DNA of 64,000 bases from Paraburkholderia aspalathi (GTDB lineage Bacteria; Pseudomonadota; Gammaproteobacteria; Burkholderiales; Burkholderiaceae), in assembly GCF_900116445.1 (NCBI RefSeq), contig NZ_FPBH01000030.1, positions 1-64,000 of the forward strand. Reading direction: 5' to 3'. Made by a program: the position numbers and the translations under genes. Numbering within the stretch: the first letter of the stretch is position 1; each line of letters starts with the position of its first letter. The notes under the pieces are model-generated. The model was not told the DNA's origin and made no database searches. It saw nothing but the letters and a program-made list of their open reading frames with translations. Of the stretch, positions 45,328 to 55,130 are shown piece by piece.

Positions 45328-45995
45328 GGCCGTTTCTTCGGCGGTGAACTGTTCTTCTACCCTATCTCGTATCCCTGCGTCACCCCCTGAGCAAACGCGA
45401 GTCGGGGCCCGGTGCGTCTTCACTCGCCCTTCGGGCTCCTTACGACGCACCGCAGCGCAGTCCGACTACGCCTCAACAAGCGATTCCTGAGCGAACGGCA
45501 AATACGTCTCGTTCAAGATTGCACGTACCCGCCGCCCCGCCGTCTAATGCGCTTTCTGACCGCCGGTCACAACAGGTGCAGGGCGTGGCGTTGCATGACC
45601 GGGCCGCGGAGTTCAAACGGTAAAATGGTGGTGGCGAAACGGCTCCAACAGCATCGTGACCGAGAACAGATCGTGCCCTTATTCGAGAAAATCCACCTTC
45701 GCGCTTCAAACGACGGTTCCAGGATTCCATGGGGTGATGCGTGCGGTGGGTTGTCGATACTACGGCTCGGTAATAAGTCGAGCGTGCCGAACAATCTCGA
45801 TCGACGGCCGCTCAACCAGCGCGACGCATCGCAGCCCGTTCCTGCAGTTGACACTTCTTGACAATTTTGTCGAATGCTTTCGAGTAGACTCGGCCGTCGA
45901 AGCGCATTCGCCCATACAGGCATTGCCTATCAATTCGCCGACCTGCTCGCCACCGACCACTCTCGTCGCTGCTCTCCGCAAGCGCACCTGTTCAC
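45328..45995. other. Degenerate DNA between the IS21-like end and a receiver gene
   Basis: Overlapping frames without recognisable products. Two TTGACA words at 45848 and 45858 may be part of the promoter of the downstream gene, but no well spaced -10 is seen. Confidence 0.35.
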
Positions 45996-46355
45996 ATGAG
46001 AATCGCCATCCTAGAATCCGATGCCGCAGCACTTGACTGTGCGCTCGAAATTCTGTCATCCGCTGGGCATCTCTGTTTTGGCGCGCTATGCGACAAAACA
46101 TTGCACGGGCTGCTCAGCCAGGTGCCCGTCGATCTGGTGATACTCGATTGGGTGGCGCCGGATGCACTCCGATACGATACGTTGCGCTGTCTGTGCAGAC
46201 ATGGATCCGTGATCCCCGTTGTCTTGTGCGTGAAGTCGTGCACGTCGCAGAAAGTGATCGCCGCGGGGCTGAAGAGCGGCGCGAACATCTGCCTCGAGAA
46301 GCCGCTCGGCAGCGCGCAGTCGCTTGCGCGCATTCATGCATATGGGGCGTCGTAG
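45996..46355 (+). CDS. Lone response-regulator receiver domain (probably a truncated regulator)
   Basis: A 119-residue CheY-like domain. It has acidic residues in ILESDAAALD, the phosphoacceptor Asp in VDLVILDW, a Ser after VVLCVKS and the conserved Lys in ICLEKPLG, so phosphorylation is possible, although the first acidic pair is weak. The protein stops right after the receiver, without a DNA-binding domain. No kinase lies near. It is either a single-domain regulator or the N-terminal remnant of a larger gene cut by rearrangement near the IS6 copy. Confidence 0.65.
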   Translation: MRIAILESDAAALDCALEILSSAGHLCFGALCDKTLHGLLSQVPVDLVILDWVAPDALRYDTLRCLCRHGSVIPVVLCVKSCTSQKVIAAGLKSGANICLEKPLGSAQSLARIHAYGAS

Positions 46356-46774
46356 CAATCCTTCTTCCACAGTTTTTTAACGAGGCCCATGTATCAGGAT
46401 TGCGCAAGCAACCTGCAGTCGATCGTATCGGGGGCATGGCTGATTTTCAATTGGGTCAGCGCGGTAGCAGTGCTCGTCGACTTGACCGATCTTCGAGGCC
46501 TGGCGCGAGGTCTGCCGCACAGGGCGGTGAACTTCATTCGTGCTACGACGGCCGCTTGTGGAATGGCCAAATCCATATCAATGCCAGCCTGACCCATCGT
46601 ATCGGTTGGGCATCCGCGCTCGCCTCGGCTAAAGCGCGCAGAGATTTTGAGCGCTACCCCGAGTCTCCTTTCTATTGTCACATCCAGCCAACGTTTTGGC
46701 ATCATCAGTCATTCTTGCCGGCAAGGTTTGATATTGGCCTACCCTTTCCTTTGGCACTTCGAGGGGGAAAGAAT
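46356..46774. other. Intergenic region before IS6 copy 2
   Basis: No recognisable gene; possibly the decayed remainder of the receiver gene. Confidence 0.35.
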
Positions 46775-47605
46775 GGCTCTGTCACGTTGCCGAGGTGGTC
46801 GCGTAAGATTGCGTGATGAAGACAACAAAATCGCTTTATCACGGTCATCGCTTTCCCGCCACAATCATCAGCTGCGCCGTGCGATGGTATTTCCGGTTTC
46901 AGTTGAGCCTTCGCGACATCGAAGAGTTGCTGTTCGAGCGCGGGGTGATCGTCAGCTACGAAACGATACGACGATGGTGCGACAAATTCGGCGCGGGCTT
47001 CGCGCATCGCGTCAAGGCAGCGCGTCGCAAACCCGGCACCACGTGGCATCTCGACGAGGTGTTTGTGACGCTGCGCGGTGAGCCTTATCTGTTGTGGCGT
47101 GCAGTCGATCAACACGGTGCCGAACTCGACATCCTGCTGCAGAAACATCGCGACACGGCGGCCGCCAAGCGATTTTTCAAGCGCGTGCTTGCCTCTTGTC
47201 CCGAAGGACCGCGCAAGATCGTGACCGACCAGCTGCGTAGCTACCCGGCGGCAAAGGCCCAGATTCCCGAACTGGCCAACGTCAAACACGTCTTCGTCAG
47301 AGCCAGTGCCAGGGTGAACAACCGGGCCGAAAACAGTCATCAACCTACGCGTGAACGCGAGCGCCACATGCGAGGCTTTCGCGATCCCGAACGCACGCAG
47401 GCGTTCTTATCGACCTTCGGTCCGATCCGGCAGCACTTTGCGCTAAAGCGACATTTGCTGCGCGCTTCGCTCCACCGCAAACAACTCGGCGAACGCTTTG
47501 CCGCGTGGCATCGTTTCACCGAGCTTACCCAAAATCCCTCCGACTTTTAAGGAAAGGACAGTCCATCGCATTACCGCGACGCGAACACTTTAATGTGACA
47601 ACGCC
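46775..47605 (+). mobile_element. IS6-family insertion sequence, copy 2
   Basis: Left repeat GGCTCTGTCACGTTGC (46775-46790), right repeat the complement of TTAATGTGACAACGCC (11 of 16 match), 831 bp. It is inverted relative to copy 1 and 11 kb away. Flanks GAAAGAAT and GCTCCCAC show no target duplication. Its right end cuts the integrase gene fragment at 47606. Confidence 0.8.
46816..47550 (+). CDS. IS6-family DDE transposase, copy 2
   Basis: A 244-residue transposase like that of copy 1: helix-turn-helix SLRDIEELLFERGVIVSYET; DDE residues in TWHLDEVFVTL, KIVTDQLRSYP and NNRAENSHQPTR. I start at the ATG at 46816 to match copy 1; a GTG lies one codon before. Substitutions relative to copy 1 are scattered along the protein, so it is an older divergent relative. 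Confidence 0.92.
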   Translation: MKTTKSLYHGHRFPATIISCAVRWYFRFQLSLRDIEELLFERGVIVSYETIRRWCDKFGAGFAHRVKAARRKPGTTWHLDEVFVTLRGEPYLLWRAVDQHGAELDILLQKHRDTAAAKRFFKRVLASCPEGPRKIVTDQLRSYPAAKAQIPELANVKHVFVRASARVNNRAENSHQPTRERERHMRGFRDPERTQAFLSTFGPIRQHFALKRHLLRASLHRKQLGERFAAWHRFTELTQNPSDF

Positions 47606-48148
47606 GCTCCCACGGCACGATACTGCTGGCCGGCGAGACGGCGATAAGCGCCCTCGCCCGCTCGGTCAGCGCCGGGTGCGCGGCAAAGAACGCCTCAACG
47701 CGACGCGCACCGGCAGGGCCGACCCGGGAATAGCCTTCCACCACTGCCGCCGACTCGGAATCCGTACGGTGAGGTCCGCCAGCGTCGAGATAGCGTGCGC
47801 ACGCAGGGTGGCGACCGCTCGCGCCGGCAGCCAGATGCCGATGTCGTCACTGATCTGCGGAGTCGGCATGCGCGCGTGCCGCAGGACCTCGATCGCGTCT
47901 GCGACCGCCTTCGCTTCCCGAAAACGCACACCGTCAGGGTGCTCAAAAACGGTGGCGAGATCCGGCCGGCCGACCTGCCGCGCGACCCTCGCCGGCCGCC
48001 GACGAACTCCGCCGTGGACACCGCGCGCCGACTGCCCTGCTCCGATGCGATCCGGCAGGTAGCGTTCCACGGCTTTGCGAACCGACATGCCGGTGTACCA
48101 GGCGCGCAGCATGGCCGCATCATCAGCTTCCGCGCTCGCAATGCACAT
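47606..48148 (-). pseudogene. Phage integrase family protein (DUF3701 domain), N-terminal fragment
   Basis: The minus frame reads MLRAWYTGMSVRKAVERYLP, IGIWLPARAVATLRAHAIST and LADLTVRIPSRRQWWKAIPG, the DUF3701 domain found in front of some tyrosine recombinases. A one-base shift near 47715 then moves the homology to another frame (RRVEAFFAAHPALTERARAL), which ends IVPWER at the IS6 right end. The catalytic half is gone. Broken by both frameshift and insertion. Confidence 0.78.
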
Positions 48149-48440
48149 GCAGGCTCAACCGGTAGCACGTTCACCGGAGCTCGAGTCGGTTTTTTGCTAA
48201 GACGTCCAGCCGATTGCATCAAGACGTTTCGCGTCTCCTTGAAAAGGCCCAAATGAAAAGAGGCGCAAGCAATGTGGGCTGCGCCTCTTTTAGTGAATCC
48301 GGACATCATTTGTCGCAATGCTCCGTCATTCTTTGACTGCGCACACTGCATTGACGGTCCACGGCGCCAAGCGCACATGTCCGCACTCGCATGCGTGTGA
48401 CCTCATTAACCCGCGCCCGACTTTTTAAGGAACCGATATC
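48149..48440. other. Intergenic region with a bidirectional terminator
   Basis: Contains only the hairpin at 48256-48291; no gene seen. Confidence 0.45.
48256..48291. terminator. Strong bidirectional Rho-independent terminator
   Basis: AAAAGAGGCGCA (48256-48267) and TGCGCCTCTTTT (48280-48291) form a perfect 12-bp stem with A and T tails. It can stop transcription from either side and isolates the island to the right. Confidence 0.85.
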
Positions 48441-48572
48441 GTGTCGAACAACTCCCCGCTTGAAAGCCTCGCCGCATTTGCGATCGTCTTCGTCGCAGGT
48501 GTATTGGCTACCACCGCATTTGGTAAATATATCGACAAGGTGAAGTGCGACGCACGTGCTTCAGCAGCCTGA
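48441..48572 (+). CDS. Small single-pass membrane protein, 43 residues
   Basis: GTG start with AAGGA 9 nt upstream. The protein has one hydrophobic helix (LAAFAIVFVAGVLATTAF) followed by GKYIDKVKCDARASAA. It faces the end of the helicase gene, 33 bp away. No family is recognised. Small membrane proteins beside defence genes can be effectors or simple neighbours. Confidence 0.6.
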   Translation: MSNNSPLESLAAFAIVFVAGVLATTAFGKYIDKVKCDARASAA

Positions 48573-48605
48573 CCCGCACGGCCGAGGACACGAAGCTACC
48601 CGCAG

Positions 48606-51600
48606 TCACACTGCCCGCGTCGGGCTGACGGCCTGAATGAGCGTGTCGCGACATCCTTTACGTTGAAAGTTCGTGAGCGCCTGCATTTTCGTCCGTACCG
48701 CCTGCCACGCTTCGAGTAGATCGGTGCGCGCTCTATCCCAAGCGCCGGGGTGGTGATAGAGCGTCACGAAACGATACTTGTCACCTTTGCAGGTGAATGC
48801 CGCAGCGCCCTCGGCGACTTCTCCTTCCCATGCATCCGGCCAAACGTGCGGAAGCTCGTCATATTTAGAGAGCGGCAACTCCGGTTTCGGTCCCCTGACG
48901 ATCGGACTGGCGGCGAGCTCCCAGACCATCTTCGGTCCGGATATGACGTTCTTATTGCCCATCGCATCGTTCAAATCCAGATACGCCTGAATGCGAAAGT
49001 GCTCCTTCCCCTCAGCACACAGGTGCAAAATCCCCCCTTCGAGAAACCCAACCGGTGTCACCGTTAAACGTCGCTGCGGATTCTCGTCTGCTGTCTCGCA
49101 TAGAGTATCCAGTACCGCCTTGAATGCGTCGTTAAACCATTCCTGGACGCCCGCAAGCACGCTACCGCATGCCAAAAAATCGTCGTGCTTCATGCTGGAG
49201 ATATTTCCTTCTCTAAAGATTTTCAGGAGCCGGGATACGCGCAGATCCGCATCGCCACCGTACGATTGGCTCAGCGCAGCAAGTGCTGGAAACACGGCGC
49301 GTGCACGATATTCCTTCTCGACATATTGCTCGGGATTCTTCACCGTGGATCGATAGTAGAGCGCCATCCTCCCCATCTCCGCCGAAAGTCGCGTAAGCAG
49401 GTTCTGTTCATCGCCGTCGGCATCGCTCACCACGACAGCGAACCATACGATGCCGGCCTCCACCATCAGATAACCCCAACGCCGGTCACGGTTCTTCGTC
49501 GCAAGCCAGCGCTGCAAGTTGCGTCCGTCCGCCGTCGAGACCACCGCCGCCGCCGCGCAGACAGCAGTACGCAACAACCAGAACTCGCCGCCAACCGACT
49601 CCAGAATCACCTTGCCGCTCCCCTGCCCTCGGCACGCAAACGCGTACGACATATCCATTGCGCGGGTCGCCGTTTTCACCAACGGATCGAGTGCGAAACC
49701 GTCCGCGTTGGCATGCTTGACCGACGACGGTTCTCCTTCAGCAAGCGCCTCGCTCAAGGAGCGTGCTTCGGCATGCGCGCCCGGTATCAGCATTTCCTCC
49801 GTACAAACGATGTCCGCATCCTTCGGACCGGTTCGTGAAAGGCGCAGCACGCCTGTTCCCGTGTCAATCGTCCGCTGTACCAACCGGCCGTCTCCCGACT
49901 TGCCAGAAACGCATCGCCGCACACGCACGCAGTTGAACGCCGGCAAGTATTCCGCCGACGTGAGCGCGCTTTCGTCAGTGGCTTGCACTGATCGCACGGC
50001 GTCGTCACCACTCTTGCATCGAATACCGTCAAGTAAGGCAATCTCTGACGGCGCGGCGTCTTTTGCGACGAGCGCCCTCGCGGAATCCGGAAAAAACACT
50101 GCGCCGGATTGCGGCAAATCATTGGTCCCCGCAACCTGAATCGACTCGTCGTCGTCAAACGTTGCGAGACTCAACTCACCGATTTCGTCCTTGCGCTTAC
50201 CGAGGTCCATTCGAAGATCACTGACGATCTTGGCCTGAATCACGCGCTCGACCTGAAAGCGGTCGAGTGTGCCGTCCAGATAAGGGAAAGCGACACCAAG
50301 ACGCGGCAGACCTTGCGTCCTGTCGCCCTGAGCGCTCGCGAAGCGCTCGATCCGTCGTCCGATCAGACTGCCCAACCGGTCGATACGCCCGATGCGCTGC
50401 TCGAGGTCACCCGAAGTCCAAGCTACCCCGTAGTGCACGATGTTGTCGCAGAACAGGTGCATATCGACGCCTTCTTTCAGCACGTCTGTGCAGATCAGCA
50501 CGTTTGGGTAGGTCGGAAACTTGAACTGCGTGACCGCGTTCTGGTTTCGCAGGCGGCTCGAACGACCGATCACCGGCGACATCTGACGAAACGCCAGATG
50601 CACGCGTTCACGGTAAATCTCCTCCCAGTCGACTGCCGCGCCACTGCGCATACATTTGTCGACGATCAGATCAAAATGCTCGATCCAGCGGCGGAATCTT
50701 TCCTTCCAGTTGCCGATGTAATTGGCCAATGCATGGCTTGCAGCGTCGTGCGGTCCGGCCTCCAGCAGCCATAGCAACTTGTCGGGCAGTTCGGCTTTGT
50801 CCGTCGGCGTGCGTGCTACGTGCGTATGCAAAATGTACAGATCGACCAGAAAATCAGTTTGCCTTATCGATTGAAGCACGCATAGCTGCAACGCGGCGAG
50901 CTTCCACGCATCAACCGCGTTGGCGGCCGCGTTGCCGAACAGCCATTGCCGAGCCGGGTCGACCCTGAGTTCTTCAGCTCGCCTGTCACCCAGAACGATC
51001 TTCAGAAAGCGGGTCCAGCGCGCCGCATTGTTATGCCAGTGGGATTCATTCGCATTGCTCACCACCTCATCGCACGCTTGCGGACGCTTCAGGAGAAAGC
51101 CTCGCAGCGGGTTGCGCGACGCATCCTTCGCACTGAGCAGGCGCGATCCGAACGAAACCAGCATCCCGTGATCGCCGCCTTTTTTTGCGCGCTTCAGCGC
51201 TTCGAAATAAGGAAGCTTGAGCGCGTCCTTATAGGCGGTGCCGCGTGGCTCGTCAGCTGACGAACCTTCATCGCCGAGTTGCTCGATACTTTCGCGTTCG
51301 ACGTCCTCGTCGGCCTTTCTCTCCGCCGCGACGACCTCCTCGTCAGCGCTCTCGGTTGGTCTCGCGTGTTCTGTCTCCCAAAACTCGCCTTTGATCCACG
51401 GCGATTTACCTTGCATGCCAAAGGCCGACCCCATCAACTGGGTTCGCCATGTCTCGATCCGCTGATCCATTTGTTGCTGGAACTTCATATTCAGTAGGTC
51501 GCGGATTTCCTCCACCGTATCGATACGCCGCACGAAGACGAGCGTCTTCTGACAGCTGGCGTCTTTGAGGCTGTGTTCGAACAGCGCGTCGGCGGCACGA

Positions 51601-53114
51601 TTCAGTTTGGCGTGAGGAAGCGCGAAACCCTGCCGCGCGGCCGGTGTCGCGCCATCGAGCGCCTTCATCGCGTTCTCGAAGTCGCGATTCAAATCGTCGA
51701 TAACGGTACGGTCAAACGCTATACCGGGTTCATCGTCCTGCGTGTGTTGTCTTGCATCACGCAGGGATTCATATTCGCGCTCGGCGATCGGCTCCGATGT
51801 GCCCTGTTTCCAGGACCCGAGCGTACGTCTCACGGACGCCGACAATGATTCAAACGACGCGCATTCGCCGAGGCGAAACTTGTTTCCTTTGCCGGCAAGC
51901 GCACCAACCAGCCGTTTCTGCACCAGCGACATCGTCAGCGACAGAAATGGGTCGTCCGCACCGGTATAACGAATCCGCTCGTATTTGCGGTACTGGATCT
52001 TTCCGTATCGCGTGTCCTGGCTATCCGCATACGTGCGGGTTCGACGCACCATGAACTTCGGCAGCAGGGGCACGACGTCGCGCGTACCTTCCGGTTGCGC
52101 GTGAAGCTGCCAGGTGATACGGCTGCACGATTCCTGATAGTTGCAGTTGCCGCAATCGCGCGGAATTTCCAACTCGCGCTTGTCGTCGGCGCTACCTGCG
52201 AACAAAGGCTTGCGGCAAAGATAGGTATCGAGACTGCGAATGTCGTTCACGCTCGAATGCAGCGGCGTCGCGCTCATGAACAACCAGCGTTCAACATTGC
52301 GCCGGAAAATCGCAGCGATATGGCTATTCTGGAAATTCCCCGTATGACGAAGATACTGTGCCTCATCGAAGATCACCAGATCGAGCGGTTGGTTGGGAAC
52401 CGACTCACCATTTTCAAGCCGGGAGCCGTTCGTCATCAATGCGCCAATGCGCCGGCAATACGCCGCGCCAAGTGCATGCGTGAGGTCTTCCTTCTCGGCT
52501 TTGGACAGCTTCCGGCGTGCAGCCGGAATCGCGCATTCACCCTTGTCCATATCGTCGATCGAGGCCGCGCCAATCTTGTCCCGATATTCTTCCAATATCG
52601 AAGCCGAATCTTCGCCCTTGAACGAGAGCGGCCGGCTAAAAGACGAATACCGCATCAGATGAATCCGGGCATCGCCGAGGCTTAGCGTCTTGACGAAGTC
52701 GCGCAGGCCATGGTGAAAATGCAGATGCTCCAGCGGGCTCGCCTGTGCCGTGCTGAGCAAACGGTTGTCGAGCAACCTGTAGCAGGTTCGCAGAAACTCC
52801 GACCATTCGCTTTGCCACTGGCGCTGCAGCGTTGCGCTTGAGCAGACGATCACCACGCGCGAATCCGGCTTGCGCAGGAATTGCGTCGCGATGATGCCCA
52901 TTGCCTGCCGCGTCTTTCCCATACCGACCTCGTCGGCGAGATAGGCGAACGATTTGCTCTGCAGCAAATGCCAAAGAGCAGCCACCCCTTCGCTCTGAAG
53001 AACGGCCTGCGCACTCGGGGTTGCCCGCACGGCGTCGTGACCATCGAAGTCGATGTATGAGCGAACGGCTTGCGCAGTCAGATCGGTTGGAATGAGGTCT
53101 GTTTTATTGTCCAT
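48606..53114 (-). CDS. SNF2/DEAQ-like superfamily 2 helicase, defence-associated
   Basis: A 1502-residue ATP-driven translocase or helicase. It has Walker A ADEVGMGKTRQA (about residue 64), DEAQ box LVIFDEAQYLR (about 246), motif III FMSATPL (about 285), a Cys cluster CGNCNYQESC (about 322) that could bind zinc or iron, and the C-terminal helicase half with VLICTDVLKEGVDMHLF, then GDLEQRIGRIDRLGS (about 870-920). A long C-terminal part has no recognisable domain. It overlaps the PLD gene by 11 bp, and the two are a pair that recurs in defence islands. The helicase-PLD pairing recalls DISARM and Mokosh, but neither DUF1998 nor a kinase domain is seen. Confidence 0.88.
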   Translation of the reverse strand: MDNKTDLIPTDLTAQAVRSYIDFDGHDAVRATPSAQAVLQSEGVAALWHLLQSKSFAYLADEVGMGKTRQAMGIIATQFLRKPDSRVVIVCSSATLQRQWQSEWSEFLRTCYRLLDNRLLSTAQASPLEHLHFHHGLRDFVKTLSLGDARIHLMRYSSFSRPLSFKGEDSASILEEYRDKIGAASIDDMDKGECAIPAARRKLSKAEKEDLTHALGAAYCRRIGALMTNGSRLENGESVPNQPLDLVIFDEAQYLRHTGNFQNSHIAAIFRRNVERWLFMSATPLHSSVNDIRSLDTYLCRKPLFAGSADDKRELEIPRDCGNCNYQESCSRITWQLHAQPEGTRDVVPLLPKFMVRRTRTYADSQDTRYGKIQYRKYERIRYTGADDPFLSLTMSLVQKRLVGALAGKGNKFRLGECASFESLSASVRRTLGSWKQGTSEPIAEREYESLRDARQHTQDDEPGIAFDRTVIDDLNRDFENAMKALDGATPAARQGFALPHAKLNRAADALFEHSLKDASCQKTLVFVRRIDTVEEIRDLLNMKFQQQMDQRIETWRTQLMGSAFGMQGKSPWIKGEFWETEHARPTESADEEVVAAERKADEDVERESIEQLGDEGSSADEPRGTAYKDALKLPYFEALKRAKKGGDHGMLVSFGSRLLSAKDASRNPLRGFLLKRPQACDEVVSNANESHWHNNAARWTRFLKIVLGDRRAEELRVDPARQWLFGNAAANAVDAWKLAALQLCVLQSIRQTDFLVDLYILHTHVARTPTDKAELPDKLLWLLEAGPHDAASHALANYIGNWKERFRRWIEHFDLIVDKCMRSGAAVDWEEIYRERVHLAFRQMSPVIGRSSRLRNQNAVTQFKFPTYPNVLICTDVLKEGVDMHLFCDNIVHYGVAWTSGDLEQRIGRIDRLGSLIGRRIERFASAQGDRTQGLPRLGVAFPYLDGTLDRFQVERVIQAKIVSDLRMDLGKRKDEIGELSLATFDDDESIQVAGTNDLPQSGAVFFPDSARALVAKDAAPSEIALLDGIRCKSGDDAVRSVQATDESALTSAEYLPAFNCVRVRRCVSGKSGDGRLVQRTIDTGTGVLRLSRTGPKDADIVCTEEMLIPGAHAEARSLSEALAEGEPSSVKHANADGFALDPLVKTATRAMDMSYAFACRGQGSGKVILESVGGEFWLLRTAVCAAAAVVSTADGRNLQRWLATKNRDRRWGYLMVEAGIVWFAVVVSDADGDEQNLLTRLSAEMGRMALYYRSTVKNPEQYVEKEYRARAVFPALAALSQSYGGDADLRVSRLLKIFREGNISSMKHDDFLACGSVLAGVQEWFNDAFKAVLDTLCETADENPQRRLTVTPVGFLEGGILHLCAEGKEHFRIQAYLDLNDAMGNKNVISGPKMVWELAASPIVRGPKPELPLSKYDELPHVWPDAWEGEVAEGAAAFTCKGDKYRFVTLYHHPGAWDRARTDLLEAWQAVRTKMQALTNFQRKGCRDTLIQAVSPTRAV

Positions 53115-55122
53115 GAACCGCCCGCGTTTGATTGCTTACTTCCCGGCCAATCTCCTTGCGAAACCAGGCAAGAAAACCCTCGACGCGTTTCGGCGTGGCC
53201 TCGCCGAACATTGAGCGGAACGACTCCGATTTGCCGAGCAGGGCCACCATCTCCGCATGAAGCGCGGCGATCTCCGCGTTGATGTTGATTCGCAACGTCT
53301 CGCGCAACTTGGAATTCGTCGTCCTGTCCAGACGCGCGACGATGTCGCCCATCTCCGAGAGTTGGATATAGCGGCCAATCTTTTCCTCGTGCGTAACCGC
53401 GGCCTGCGCGGTGATCGCCCGATAAAGCGTCACGGCGCCGTACGGCGCCAGTTTGTCGTATGGATCGCGCGTCGCCCCCGGACTTTCGGGCGTCTGGTAA
53501 TACTCGAGCAGCTTCCACGCGCCCTGAAACAGGCCAAAGAAATCGAAGGTCGGGTCGGCAGGGATTTCTTCGCCGTCGCCCGCGCCGTCGGCGAGGTCGG
53601 ACAGTGCGCGCTCCTTCGCCTTGCGATCGGATGGCTGCGGATTGAGGCCTCGCAGCAATTCGAGGACCTTGTTGAGCCGTGGACGGGGCTGGTAGCCGAG
53701 TTGATCGTCGTCTGCATTGACCTGGGTGATCAGCCCGCGGAAGGTCATGGGCTCGCTCTGGCCAAGGCGGTATGCGACCGAGAACGAACGCACGGGTTGC
53801 GCGCCCTTATACCGCAGCGTCATGACTTGCGGCTGACCGGTGACGGCGGCATCGAAGCAATGGCAGTGGCTGCCAATCGACAGCACGATCTCGTTGACCG
53901 GCACGTCGCTGGTGAGGGTCAGGCGTGCGCGAAATTCGCTCGCCTCCCAGTCGTACACGACGGTTGCGTCGAACGGAGGAAGGGGGGGTGCAGCCTCCTC
54001 CTCGTCCTCGCCGGTTTGCGCGAAAGCCGGCTCTTTTAGCGGCTGTAACAGCGTTCTCCACGGGTCCGGCGCGTCGCGGAGTTCATAGCGAAGCATCGCC
54101 TCGATATTCGTCAATATCTGGTCCCGCGCAGTGAGCATCGCCGCCTGGGTGAAATTCGCCGAACCGATGCAGAGTACCTGCTGCTTCTCGTTATGGAGGA
54201 GCAAGGCCTTGGCGTGTGTATAGCGTTCGCCATCATCCCTGAAGCCGGCAAAGGTATGACGCGTCAGGTCTAACGTATCGCACGGGAAGCGGTACAGGCC
54301 GTCGGCAGTGAGCGATGGCACAAAGCGGCACTCCTTGACACCGAGCGCTTGAACCAGCGTGTGCACATCGCTCCAGTAGGGCGACACGACCGTAGCAGTG
54401 TGCCAGTCGCTCTCGCCTTTCAAAGCGTGAAGCATCGAGCTTTTTCCGTACCCCTGCGGCAGCGAAAGATGCAGCGTCGGTGTAGCCGGCGTATGCGGCG
54501 GGAACTGCTTGGGCTCGTCCAGTGCAGCATGTAATGTCGCCAGAATATTCCGAACCTCGCCCTCCTCCTGATACCCTGTGTTGCCCGCGAATTCGAGTTG
54601 GCGCGCGGCCTCGGCTTGCAGCCATTTGATTAGTGGACGCAGCTCCTCAGCATGGCGGGAGGTCACGGCCGTCATTCCGACAACCTCGCGATTGATCGCC
54701 CAACCGGACAGCGTCAGATTGCCACTCCCGACTGACAGCCAGATGCCCTGCTCCTGCGTGTCTTTCAACGTGCCTGCCATCAACATCAGCTTTGGATGAA
54801 AGCGCCCGCGTGCGAGACCGACCGGCAGCAACCCGTAGCGCATGTCGCCCTTGGGCTCGGGGCAGGTCGAGCGGTCGCATACCACGAGGCATTTGACCGT
54901 GTTCAGGTCCTCATTGATCGCATAACGCGTCTCCGAAGCGCCTTTCAGATCACTGACGGTGTCGCCGACGAGCAGCGGCAAGACGTTGGCCTCGAAAAAC
55001 CGCGACGCAAAGTTAAAGGTCGTAAAGAGAACGTGGCGCGGATGATCGGTTGAGAAGCGGTCACGGATATACTCGAGCGTGCCGCGCATGACGTGCTCGA
55101 CGCCGGATCTCGGTGAAGTCAT
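53104..55122 (-). CDS. Phospholipase D-like nuclease, defence-associated
   Basis: A 672-residue protein with two HKD-type motifs in the N-terminal half: RFHPKLMLMAG with SVGSGNLTLSGW (about 104-150) and YTHAKALLLHN with CIGSANFTQAAM (about 300-330). The Asp of the classical HxKxxxxD is absent in both, as in some nuclease subfamilies, while Ser-x-Asn remains. It probably cuts nucleic acid handed over by the helicase. Start set at ATG 55122, 8 bp after the stop of the upstream gene; the frame is open to 55188. The C-terminal half is unassigned. Confidence 0.85.
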   Translation of the reverse strand: MTSPRSGVEHVMRGTLEYIRDRFSTDHPRHVLFTTFNFASRFFEANVLPLLVGDTVSDLKGASETRYAINEDLNTVKCLVVCDRSTCPEPKGDMRYGLLPVGLARGRFHPKLMLMAGTLKDTQEQGIWLSVGSGNLTLSGWAINREVVGMTAVTSRHAEELRPLIKWLQAEAARQLEFAGNTGYQEEGEVRNILATLHAALDEPKQFPPHTPATPTLHLSLPQGYGKSSMLHALKGESDWHTATVVSPYWSDVHTLVQALGVKECRFVPSLTADGLYRFPCDTLDLTRHTFAGFRDDGERYTHAKALLLHNEKQQVLCIGSANFTQAAMLTARDQILTNIEAMLRYELRDAPDPWRTLLQPLKEPAFAQTGEDEEEAAPPLPPFDATVVYDWEASEFRARLTLTSDVPVNEIVLSIGSHCHCFDAAVTGQPQVMTLRYKGAQPVRSFSVAYRLGQSEPMTFRGLITQVNADDDQLGYQPRPRLNKVLELLRGLNPQPSDRKAKERALSDLADGAGDGEEIPADPTFDFFGLFQGAWKLLEYYQTPESPGATRDPYDKLAPYGAVTLYRAITAQAAVTHEEKIGRYIQLSEMGDIVARLDRTTNSKLRETLRININAEIAALHAEMVALLGKSESFRSMFGEATPKRVEGFLAWFRKEIGREVSNQTRAVHGQ

Positions 55123-55130
55123 AGCGGCGC

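Noticed and set aside
34758..47605. Composite transposon bounded by the two IS6 copies
   Set aside because: The copies are inverted and diverged, and flanks show no matching 8-bp repeats (CCGGCGAG, CTGACGAC, GAAAGAAT, GCTCCCAC), so one joint transposition is not supported.
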